DNA of 64,000 bases, taken from assembly GCA_934047225.1 (NCBI GenBank), contig OW203990.1:30545045-30609044 (forward strand), read 5' to 3'. The notes under the pieces were generated by a model. That model did not search any database and had not been told where the DNA came from. It saw nothing but the letters and a program-made list of their open reading frames with translations. This DNA comes from Ypsolopha sequella. Its lineage: Eukaryota; Arthropoda; Insecta; Lepidoptera; Ypsolophidae. This document shows, piece by piece, positions 41,674 through 53,600 of this stretch (positions are counted from its first letter, which is position 1; every line of letters starts with the position of its first letter). Made by a program: the position numbers and the translations under genes.

Positions 41674-44600
41674 TACACTGTATTTTAAATATCGCCTGTC
41701 TCATTTTATTTTTATTTTGGAGATTAAAATGGACAAATATTAGAAAAATAAGCTTTTATTGGTATTTTATTAAATTAATATTTATTGATTAAAATGAAGT
41801 TCAAGCGAAGAAATAGTCCGATGAAAATATTTAGAATGAAGCAGCAGACAGTGAATATCCTGACGTCAGGGTAAGTGTTACTCTAGTAGTGAATATCCTG
41901 ACGTCAGGGTAAGTGTTACTCTAGTAGTGAATATCCTGACGTCAGGGTAAGTGTTACTCTAGTAGTGAATATCCTGACGTCAGGGTAAGTGTTACTCTAG
42001 TAGTGAATATCCTGACGTCAGGGTAAGTGTTACTCTAGTAGTGAATATCCTGACGTCAGGGTAAGTGTTACTCTAGTAGTCTCCAGTAGAAACTTTTCCT
42101 ATTAAAAGTGCCTAGCATATCAACTTTTTGAACTGTAAATAAAAAGTACAAACGTCATTTGGTGAAGTAATACCTATACAAGCTTTGGCGGCAATTGCGC
42201 ATTGATGGACTTACGTATGTGTGCCGCGGCTACGTTCGACCATCGATGCCTAAATTTCAGGCCGCAGCAGTAATCAACAAATATGACTCACATTGAGGGT
42301 CCGCTCCAGCTTGCCAGTGCCAGTGTCGAACGCGTAGAGCACGAGGTCCTCCGCGGCGCAGTACACGTAGCGGCCGCGCGCCGACAGCGACGCGCACACC
42401 AGCGCTCCACCCTCCTGCTCGCGCCGGCCCGAGCTGAACGAGCGCACGATCTGTCCCTGCATGTTCATGATGGCCACCGTGTTAGTGCGGTTGCATACAA
42501 CGAAGTGCTCCGGGTTGTTGGGCATGAGCAGCAGCGCGTTGACCGGCGGCTCACCCGCGCCCAGCGGCTTGAGCACGGCGGTGCACTCGCCCGAGCGCAC
42601 GCTCCAGACGCGCACCGTGCCGTCCGACGAGGCGCTCAGCACGCCGTGCCCGTCCGGCGTGAACACCGCCTCGTTCACGAAGCTTGCGTGTCCGCGGAAC
42701 TCCTTCAGCAGCTTGCCGGACTTGAGACCGTGTACACGCACCGCGCGGTCGAAGCTGGCGGACAGCAGCTGCGTGCCGTCGCGACTGAACTGCAGGCACG
42801 TGACGCCCTTCGCGTGCGCGCGCTCCAGCTTGCGCTGCACGGCGCCGCTCGACACGCGCCACACCTTCACTTTGCCGTCGTTGGAGCCGGCCGCGAGCGT
42901 GTCCGAGTCGCGCGCGAACGCAAGGCTCAGCACCGCCTCCTCCATGCTCATGTACTCGTCCTGAGCCTGGTAGCGCAGGTCCTTGCGGATCTTGCCGGTC
43001 GTGAAGTTCCACACCTCCACCAACCCGTCCACGGAGCCCGTCACCAGGTACTGCCCGTCCGGCGAGAACCTGCAACCGACAAGCGTTGTTTACCGCACCG
43101 CACGCACCCAGGGACACAACGCCCGCAGTATGTGCTATCCTGCTGTCAGTGTTAAGCAAGCGTCGTGTTCGTGTGACGATCAAAGTGTACTCAGTACCTA
43201 TTATTTGTCTATGGTGAATCGTTGTTTATAATGTCGTTATCGTTTCGTGTCAGATTAACGAAAAGGATATACAGTCGAGTTCCAGAGTTGCTAAAATGAA
43301 CACTAACTCATCCAGACCAACGACAGTTATTATTAAACTAAAATGAACACTAACTCATCCAGACCAACGACAGTTATTATTAAACTAAAATGAACACTAA
43401 CTCATCCAGACCAACGACAGTTATTAATAAACTAAAATGAACACTAACTCATCCAGACCAACGACAGTTATTATTAAACTAAAATGAACACTAACTCATC
43501 CAGACCAACGACAGTTATTATTAAACTAAAATGAACACTAACTCATCCAGACCAACGACAGTTATTATTAAACTAAAATGAACACTAACTCATCCAGACC
43601 AACGACAGTTATTATTAAACTAAAATGAACACTAACTCATCCAGACCAACGACAGTTATTATTAAACTGTCCTCGCCTCGATTGCGCGACACTCTCTTGG
43701 CTTCTTGCTTGATATTTAAAAGAGCCAATCCGGAAGATAAGCTCAGCAGTGCCCACTTGGATCTCGGAGATGATAAACAACAACCATGTTGGGGAGCATT
43801 TGTCGCCAGGTAACCGGTCGATACACGCTAAAGCTCGCGCTTTCAAGAAGGAAAACTCTTACAAATTGTTATTGGTTCGAGGCGGACGGGTATCTACTGT
43901 TGAGAAAAGAAGATAACTCACCCATTATTTGGGTGAGGAACCGTCATGTTTTGATTTGAAATATATAAAGCTTTAATGCTATAATTTTTAGTTTATTCTC
44001 AACCTGTAGAATTATTGGCGAATTTTTTTTCCCGCCAACTTTTCGCGCCTATTTTGTTTTTGGCTCTATCTCCTGAAGTAGTTGTCAAAATCTGATGCGG
44101 TTTTGTTTTTCTAAAACTAGAATAAATTTTCAATGAGGTAAAAAAAAAAGAAAAAGTAATATTTTTTTTGATCTACGGCATAAAGTATTGGCTTATATAT
44201 ATATATAATTATATATCTATATAGTTTATACAGGGTGTCCCATAATAAGCGAATCAAATTGTTATGGGAGGTAGCTTAGTCCAATTCCTATCAAATAAAA
44301 TAAACATAGGTGAAACAAAAGTTCGATGGTTTTTGAGTTAATTAACTTTTTCAAAAAAAATTGAAAACATCTTCCCGTCCCTGTTTTTTTTTGCTGTCAT
44401 TACTTTATTTTTCAGTTAAGAATTTTTTTATTTTCAGAATATTATTTAAAAATAACTATTTCATGAATTGGCTACCAAACATTTTAGAAAAGTTACACCA
44501 AATTTAAATGGCAAGACTTTGTTTTCACTTCTTGTGTAAATTCGAAAAAAATCTTTAAACTTTGGATCTCTGTGATGAAATAAAAAAGTATGGAGTGGGA

Positions 44601-47600
44601 ATGATAAACTATTTTGAAAACTTGCTCATTTAATGTTATTTCCAAAAATGTATAACATTTGACCACTTTCATAAGGGCGAGACTAGTTATTGGCCTTGAC
44701 CACCGGGTGGAATGGATTTTTAAAAATATTTACTTTCCATAATTTGAACTAAAATGCTATAAAAGTAAAAATTGTTGAGTTTTAATTAAAACAATGTGAA
44801 GAAGTGATTATTTTTTTTATTATAAAAAAGTGTATACCGACAAGAAAAAGTGATACGTTTTTTTTTAAGAATATCTCCTTATAACAAATGTTCGAACTGA
44901 CGCCCGCCTGTGCGAATGCATAAACGACACCTTTTCAAAAAATTTCGTTTTAGTCGGCGCAGGCTGAGTGCCGTAATGCTTCTGGCGGCTTGTGTCACTC
45001 GTTCGCGTAGTTCTCCCTCATTGTGAATGGGCTTTGCGTACACTCGATCCTTTAAACAGCCCCAGTAGAAGAAGTCGAGTGGATTAAGGTCTGGCGACCT
45101 TGGTGGCCACAGAATGGGGCCTAGTCTGCCAATCCAACGGCTGGGGTATGCTTCGTTGAGATGAGATCTTACTTGAACAGCATAATGAGCCGGACACCCG
45201 TCATTTTGCAGCCACATTTGTGCTCGGGCTTGAAGTGACTCGTCTTCTAACAAAACTGGCAAAGTATTTTGCAGAAATTCCAAGTAATTTTGTCCATTCA
45301 GAACTGAGGGCAGTTCTACTGGGCCCACGATTCGACCGTTGTAAATTCCGGCCCACATGTTTATTTTAAATTGGTACTGTGAATGGTCTTCCTTCTTTTC
45401 ATGCGGATTGACCATCCGCCAACTGTGGAGATTATGCAAATTGATGTAGCCATCTTTCCTGCAGGCGGACTCATCACTCCACAATACGTGATTAAAAAAA
45501 TCCGGGTCTTCTTGGTGTTTGCGTAGCATTCGTTGGCAAAATACCACGCGCTTCGCATAATCGCGTGTCAGAAGTGCTTGTACACGCGTAACATGGTAAG
45601 GATGATATTGATATCGTTTGAGTACTCTATGCACAGTGGATTTCGGTATTCCCGTAATTTGTTCGATGCGCCGACAAGAAGTTGATGGATCGTCTTCAAT
45701 TTGTAAGAGAACTTCCTCATCGTCAACCTCTACAGGTCTACCCTCACCACCGTGTCTACCTGGATTTCTTCCTTCTCTGAAGGCTTTGTCAACCCTTAAA
45801 AAAACTCCATATTGTGGGTGTTGTCCGTTTGGATAACGATCAGCATAAATCCTTGCAGCTTGTCTAGCAGAGTATGTGACACTTCCACGTATTTCGTCGA
45901 AATGTCTGGTTTCTCCATAAATCAAATGCATATCTGCATACTCATGATGGGTAAATGGATGGTCTTGATGATTTGCCATGATGCAACAAATCACAAACAC
46001 AATGATCCAATTCACAAGCAAAACAAGTCCCGAGAAGCGCCAAGTCGTACACTTCACAAGATACCAAATCAAGAGCACAGCAAAGTCCAAATTAAAGCCA
46101 GGTTCGTTGGAATATCGCAATACGGAAGCAGTGATAGTACACGAGTGTAGCACAGTAGGTAAAGTGTTGCACTGAGCGACAAGTGAGTGCGCAAACAAAC
46201 AACAATGGCAAATTAGTGGTGGCATGGCAGCTAGCTTCATGTTAAAACGAGACAGCTATACATCACGCTGTTGATGTCCTTGTTTATTTTTTAACTGTTC
46301 TTAGATAAATAGTCAAAAGAACGGTTAGAACGTCGATGCGATAGTGTAAATAAGATTTTTAGTTCAAATTATGGATAATATTTTTTAAATATCCATTCCT
46401 GCCGTTGATCAAGGTTAATAAATAGGCTTATTCTTATGAAAATAGTCACATATCTTACATTTCTAAAAAGAACATTAAATGAGCAAGTTTTTAAAATAGT
46501 TTATCATTCCCACTCCATAATTTTTTTTTTCATCACAGAGATCCAAAGTTTAAAGATTTTTTTCGAATTTACACAAGAAGTGAAAACAAAGTCTTGCCAT
46601 TTAAATTTGGTGTAACTTTTCCAAAATGTTTGGTAGCCAATTCATGAAATAGTATTTTTAAATAATATTCTGAAAATAAAAAAATTCTTAACTGAAAAAT
46701 AAAGTAATGACAGCAAAAAAAACAGGGACGGGAAGATGTTTTAAATTTTTTTTGAAAAAGTTAATTAACTCAAAAACCATCGAACTTTTGTTTCACCTAT
46801 GTTTATTTTATTTGATAGGAATTGGACTAAGCTACCTCCCATAACAATTTGATTCGCTTATTATGGGACACCCTGTATATACCTACTTTGCAAAATAAAC
46901 TTTTTGAATTTTGAATTTGATCCTGTAATTGGCCAGTTATGATCTATAATTGACATATTTTTCGGTCTGCCAGTTTCGGAGATAAGGCCCCCCGGACATA
47001 CATATTTTTGGGGTTTTTTAAAGATTTCTCGAAACCAGTGTCAGTAAATATATTAAAAGTGTATATTTTTAGAATCAACTTTTTAATACCTACAATTTGA
47101 TACCCATATTGTATTTTTAGGCCAATATTTTTTATTTTTCTCACTTTTGTTTTGGAAATATTTTGAACAATTTCAAATTTTTCATATTTTATTTAGACCC
47201 TAATATAACAATATTTTTGTGCCAAATTTCATGTATTTATCTTTAACGGTGCTAAAGTTATGAGGCTGTGACATACGGACGGACGGACAACGGAGTCTCA
47301 CCATAAGGTTCCTTTTGTACCTTTTAGGTACTACGGAGCCCTAAAAAAGAGTGGATGCACGAGCTCGATTGGTATTGAGGGAACTGAGAAGAAATATCTG
47401 CATGTATGGCGGTTGAAGAAAGATACGACTTACGACAGCTGAAAATTTGAGAAATTCGTAAAAAAAAATTGCGGAGAAAAGGCTAAAATAAAAGTCGACA
47501 GTATTAAACACAATGTAGCATAGCAAATTGTATAACTTGCGTTTATCTCAGCGTTTATGCATCGTTGCTCAGCGTTTTCGCATCGTTGTTAGCTTGTTGG

Positions 47601-50600
47601 GTGTGGTCATGTCAAAATGTTGAGTTGTTGTGGATGAAGTTCGTTCGCTGGGTTGGTGCGAGTTTCAAGTTGAGTGGATGTAGATGAAGTTCGTTCGCTT
47701 GGCTTGTGCGAGTTTCCGTTTCCGAAATGAATGCTCGGCCAGTGTTTTAGCTGTCGAGTCGTGTCTTGTTTTTTACCTTTTTGGTTCTTTGTTCTGGAAA
47801 ATTTGATCATGGCGGCTTTGCCAAAACGTGTTTTTTATTTTAAAGGTTTGTTTCGAGTTTAAATTGGTGTGTTTATTTTGCGTGGAATAGTTTCTGTAAT
47901 ATTGTTTTTTGTATTTCAGAAGAATTATTAGAAATGAATTGATGGATTAAAAAGAAATTTTCGGCTGGGAAGGGGGGAGATCTGATCTATTGTCGGGTCA
48001 TGGTTCGTATTACTTTCTTAGTAATCGAGTCACCGGTTTTCTCTTTTCCTCGTTTCCGTGTTGTAAAGGTTTTAATATGTTTTTATTTTCTCCTAATTCC
48101 AGGTTGTATTCTTTTTGTGTTCTTTGTCCTGGTGGCTGAGTGATGGCAGCCGCGTGGTAGAAACGCGGTCAAGCTGCCCTTTTGTTAGCGAGGTTGGACA
48201 GACGAAATCGCCGGGTTGGAGTTCATTCACCCTAAGTCGGACAGCGGACTGCGTGGCAGATCTGGTTAGAAAATGGTGGCGATTTCCAAGTATGTGACGT
48301 AGGTTTTATTTTTAACCTCACATTTTAAAAGGTGGCTTGGACGGAATGTTTCCAGGACACTTAGTTTTATAAACTTTCTAAACGAAGTGTTAATTCTCCT
48401 TTCTGTTTCATTTGATAACCTAAAAATTTAAAATTTCATTGTTCCGTAATTTTTCCTGGTAAAACTGGATGGTGTACCAGACGACTTAGTCAAAACAGTA
48501 TGTCGACAAATATTATTTAAGATGGATTCACGGCTCTACTGAGCTAGATTTGTTTTGGAGTTTATTTTCCTTGTTTTTCAAGTTTTTTTTTCTTTCTCTT
48601 AAAGACTTTTTTTAACTGTAGATTCACAAGATCCAATGTAATATTGTTACCTGAAGTTAAGGTGGTACCTAACTCAACTATTCATGTCCTAAAAGTTCTA
48701 GTAATGACTTGGTAGAATTTGTTCCAATGTAATATTGTTACCTGAAGTTAAGGCGGTACCTAACACAACTATTTTATGACCTAAAAGATTTAGTAATGAC
48801 TTGGTAGAATTTTGTTTCAATGTAATATTGTTACCTGAAGTTAAGGTGATACCTAACTCAACTATTTATGTCCTAAAAGTTTTAGTAATGACTTGGTAGA
48901 ATTTTGTTCCAATGTAATATTGTCAATTACATCTTCAGTCTTGTCAAATTATATTTATTTGATAAAGTTAAATACACTTAATTGTAAAGTACCTCGAAGT
49001 TTTCTTCAGAACCCTTTCCCAACTATTAGGTTACAATTAGGTCACTTTTTAACTTTATTTGTTAAGCAGCACGACTGGTGGAAAAGACCGGGTACCAGCC
49101 GGTCGTGCTACTTTACAACAAGACGGAACGGGACTACGCCTTTATAATAGGATTGTCCGAAAGTATGTATGCCAAGCTCTGCGAATCTGATAATTGGCCA
49201 ATAAACGTGGAATATTGTGAATGGGTGTGGTTTCGTAGTGAAACAAATAAATTTAACCCCAAAGCATGAATTTGATGATATATATTATCAGAATGTACGG
49301 GGTCTGCGCACAAAACTGGAGGATCTTTATTATAGTATTCTATCGTCAAACTCAGATTTATTCGCGTTTACGGAAACTGGTTGTAATCAATCCATTCAAG
49401 ATGCGGAAATAGTGCCACCGGGCTACACGATAATAGTGCCACCGGGCTACACGATAATAGTGCCACCGGGCTACACGATAATAGTGCCACCGGGCTACAC
49501 GATAATAGTGCCACCGGGCTACACGATAATAGTGCCACCGGGCTACACGATAACCCGCTGCGACCGCGCGGATGGACGCAAGCAGGGCGGCGCTTGTCTC
49601 GTGGCCACACCTCGTTTAGAGAATGTTGATGATCACATGTTTGAGTTGGTAGCGGCAACTGTTTATTTGAATAATAAATATTTGTTTTTGTTGTGTATTG
49701 TATATATACCGCCGAATTGTTGTGAGAATGAATATTTGATTTTATTTAGGATTATTGAGCAATATTGTGATAGGCATAATAGTGTAGTAGTTATAGGCGA
49801 TTTTAACTTGTATTCTGGAAATTCAAATGTAAGAAATTACTATGAATATTTATTGACATATTGTGGGTTCACTCAGAGCAATTGACAACTGTAATAATCG
49901 CCAATTAGATTTGGTTTTGAGCACGTTCAGTGGGAAATGAAGTATGAGCGTGCGAGAGGCGACAGGGCCACTCGTACAGTGGAGACCGCATCAAGTAAGA
50001 CACATTGGACTTTGTACCTATCTTATATTCTTCCCTGTAGGGGCTATTGTCGTACTGCAAGTGTATAGCTTGATGTGGTCTCCACTGTACCCGTGGACGC
50101 GTATCACCCGCCCCTCGCGGTGTCGCTAACGGCCGAGGAGCTGTGCATACCCGCCGCCGCCGCCGCTCCTACAATAACTGATAGGCCTGGGTGGAACTTT
50201 AAGGCTGTATGATAACTGACTTCGCTTCGCATGATCCAGCTTTATACCAACAAACACTGCAACAATCACTTTGAAATAAATATATGGTAAAGTTGAGGAC
50301 TAATGCTATGTCAACATTATGGTGAGAACTTGATGTCATAAAATTTTCTTAATAGAAAAAAATTACAAAGTTACCTCCAAACCGTAAAATAAACCGATAG
50401 CATTCAATGAATACTTGAAATTAGATCTGAAACTTTGCATAATATAACTGATGTTAGTATAAAGCAGCTGCAGACTATAAAATAAAAATGAATAAACCAT
50501 TATTTTCACCGTAAAAAGAAAATACCTAAATGATCGCGCGCTGTAGTCAGCCTAACCTGGACCGCCCTGCCGCCTGACCCCCGATTCAGTCCCGCTTCGG

Positions 50601-53600
50601 CTTTCGTACGGGATGGCTGCGTCGCTTGCGCTCACGATTTTATGCAACAAACGACAGCTTTTTACGTCTGATTATTTACTAGTAGGTTTTTTGTGACTAA
50701 ACGCAATTATGGGAAATTCACGTAACAAGAAAATGAAGAGTTTGTTGTTTGTCTTAAAGTGGCGGGCAAACTGATTGAAAAACCAGCCAAGTGCGAGTCA
50801 GACTCGCGTACCTAGAGTTCCGTATTGTGGATGATACAGCTTTTGTAATTTTTTTTCGTGAATTTCTCAACCGCTTTATTTTTCCTGTAATCTGTACGTA
50901 AACAACTATAACCAAGATTTTTTTCATATTTTTCTGTCCATCAGTTTTGGAGATAAGGGAGGGACATACATTTTTTTACGGTTTTTCGAGGATTTCTCGA
51001 AATAAATGCAATTAAATATAGCCAAACTATATATTTTTACAATCAACTTTCTAATCCTTATAATTTGATACCCATGTTGTATTTTTATAAAATATTTTTT
51101 TCATTTATTTTATTTCCTTTTTATATTTTTTTATATTTTCATAAGAATCTCCTACAGGAAAGAGAAATTTCCTCTTTGGCTTACGACTACAGAGTTAATT
51201 GCAGTTCTGAATTTATGCATAAAACAATGCCATAGCCAGTATTTCAGTGCTGAATTAGAAAGTTTGTTGAAGAAAGCCATAGTGCATAAAAAGAGCTCTC
51301 TCTCTTCTCTCAACCCGTTCATTGATCAAGATGGTATAATGAGAGTGGGTGGCCGAATTAATCAAGCCCAAGTTAGTGAGAATGTAAAGCATCCAATTCT
51401 CATACCTCGAAATTCTCATTTAGCGAATTTGTTAGTAGCTGAGGCTCATGAAAAAACTTTCCATGGGGGACCTCAACTCATGGTAAATTATTTGCGAAGC
51501 AAGTATTGGATCACAGATGTAAAACGACTTGCAAAGTTTTTCTGTCGAAAATGTGTCAGGTGTGTTCGTCATGCAGCACAAATTATTTGCGAAGCAAGTA
51601 TTTGATCACAGATGTAAAACGACTTGCAAAGTTTTTCTGTCGAAAATGTGTCAGGTGTGTTCGTCATGCAGCACAAATTATTTGCGAAGCAAGTATTTGA
51701 TCACAGATGTAAAACGACTTGCAAAGTTTTTTTGTCGAAAATGTGTCAGGTGTGTTCGTCATGCAGCACAAATTATTTGCGAAGCAAGTATTTGATCACA
51801 GATGTAAAACGACTTGCAAAGTTTTTCTGTCGAAAATGTGTCAGGTGTGTTCGTCATGCAGCACAAATTATTTGCGAAGCAAGTATTTGATCACAGATGT
51901 AAAACGACTTGCAAAGTTTTTTTGTCGAAAATGTGTCAGGTGTGTTCGTCATGCAGCACGTGCTACTACCTAGTTGATGGGACAGTTACCTGCACCTAGG
52001 ACGACACCTTGCCGACCATTTTATCACAGCGGTGTTGACTACGCTAGTCCTATTAGTATTCGTACTTCAAAAGGCAGAGGTCATCACTCCACAAAGGAAT
52101 ATATTTGTCTCTTTGTTTTTATGGCTACAAAAGCTGTTCACCTTGAGGTAGTGATTGATATGACAGCTGAGGGTTTTTTAAGTGCTTTTAAACGCTTTGT
52201 AGTCAGACGTGGCCTATGCGTAGACCTCTGGAGTGACAACGGCACAAACTTTGTTGGTGCGGCAAAAGAGTTAAAAACTCTATTTTTCAAACAAAAGTCC
52301 AGTATAGCTGTTGAAATAGCAGATAGGCTCGCTACTAATGGTACAACGTGGCATTTTATCCCAGCACATGCTACGAATCTTGGCAGATTGTGGGAGGCTG
52401 GGATCAAGTCCACCAAACACCATTTGAAGCGAGTGATAGGTAATTCAACTCTTGACATTCGAAAAACTATCTACGGTGTTGGCTCAAATTGAGGCTTGTC
52501 TCAATTCGAGACCAATATCACAGATAAGTGACGACCCAGAAGATTTGTCCCCGTTAACACCTGGCCATTTTCTAGTTGGAGAACCTCTTGTTCTTGTTCC
52601 TGATGTTAACTATGAGAACTCCAACATTACTAGCCTGAAAAGATGGCAATTCACACAACGTATGTTGCAGGGCTTCTGGCGTAGGTGATCTCAGGAGTAT
52701 CTGACCCAGCTTATGCACCGGTATAAATGGGCATACCAGACACCTGAACCTAAGATTGGTGATATCGTTTTAGTCAAATAAGATAATCTTCCACCAGCGA
52801 AATGGTTATATGGTATAATTAATGACAAGCATCCTGGATTGGACAATATCACACGGGTTGTCAGTTTGAAATGTAAAGGTAACATAATTAAGAGACCTGT
52901 TTCAAAATCATGTATTCTGCCATTGTCAGATTAGTCATGTTAATTTAGGAAGTGTCAGTATTATAAGTTTTTAAGAATTTTTGTTGTAGCTCACATAATA
53001 AATGTATGTACCTCTATTTTAATGTCTGCAAAACGAAGCTATGTGTAATTTATTTAGATTGTAGTATAAATCCTTTGGCCAAAAATTCAGATTTTTGTTA
53101 TTTTCTAAGTTTATGTCCTTTCTGGCCATGGGGGGCGAAATGTTAAGAGTTTAGTTCTGATAATTCCAGACTAGATGGTGTTACATGCATTCTAACTCGC
53201 GATATCATTTGATTTTTGCTACAATTAAATGGTTACAAATTTTATCAATACACGCAACCACTGAAGAACTCTGTTCGTTGTTTCATTTATTGTATACGGT
53301 TTCGGGACTTGTTCATGGTCCTTCGAGCCGGGCGTGAACTGTCTTTGGTTACACACATGTTTAAAATATTGATAGGGAAGATATACAAACCAGTGTTAAT
53401 GGGAGAAGTGTATTTGTGTGTACCAGACAGGTACATGTGGCGGAGCCACCAGTCGCCCTTGCTGCTCGTACCGCACGCACGCACCGCACTGATTGCGGAG
53501 GCGCCGCTGACGCGCGCGTTTACCATTCTCAATTCTATCGCGGAACTCATAGACCTTTTTAATTGTGCTCTAAGTGAATTCACTAAAATAGCGTTATATA

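Larger units (their letters stand above)
49078..50205 (+). pseudogene. LINE 5' part: ORF1 remnant and endonuclease domain
   Basis: A short frame (49078-49269) overlaps the start of an endonuclease frame (49217-49885), as in two-ORF LINEs. The second reads [32 protein letters not shown] and [11 protein letters not shown], then continues past a stop as [10 protein letters not shown]. After a small insertion it resumes [12 protein letters not shown]. The block IVPPGYTI is repeated six times in frame. A 111-bp MITE interrupts it at 49977. It is the same general family as the LINE at 35961. Confidence 0.8.

Noticed and set aside
42283..43155. 290-residue plus-strand frame and other frames over smu1 exon 5
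   Set aside because: Antisense shadows of a very GC-rich exon; composition (Arg/His/Ala-rich) is typical of such shadows and no domain is present.
28796..43668. CRISPR arrays
   Set aside because: Repeats are head-to-tail without unique spacers, in a eukaryotic genome with spliced genes and LINEs.
45980..46240. 87-residue N-terminal extension of the rosa transposase frame
   Set aside because: Hydrophobic, unlike the family. The ATG at 45979 starts directly at a family-like N-terminus.
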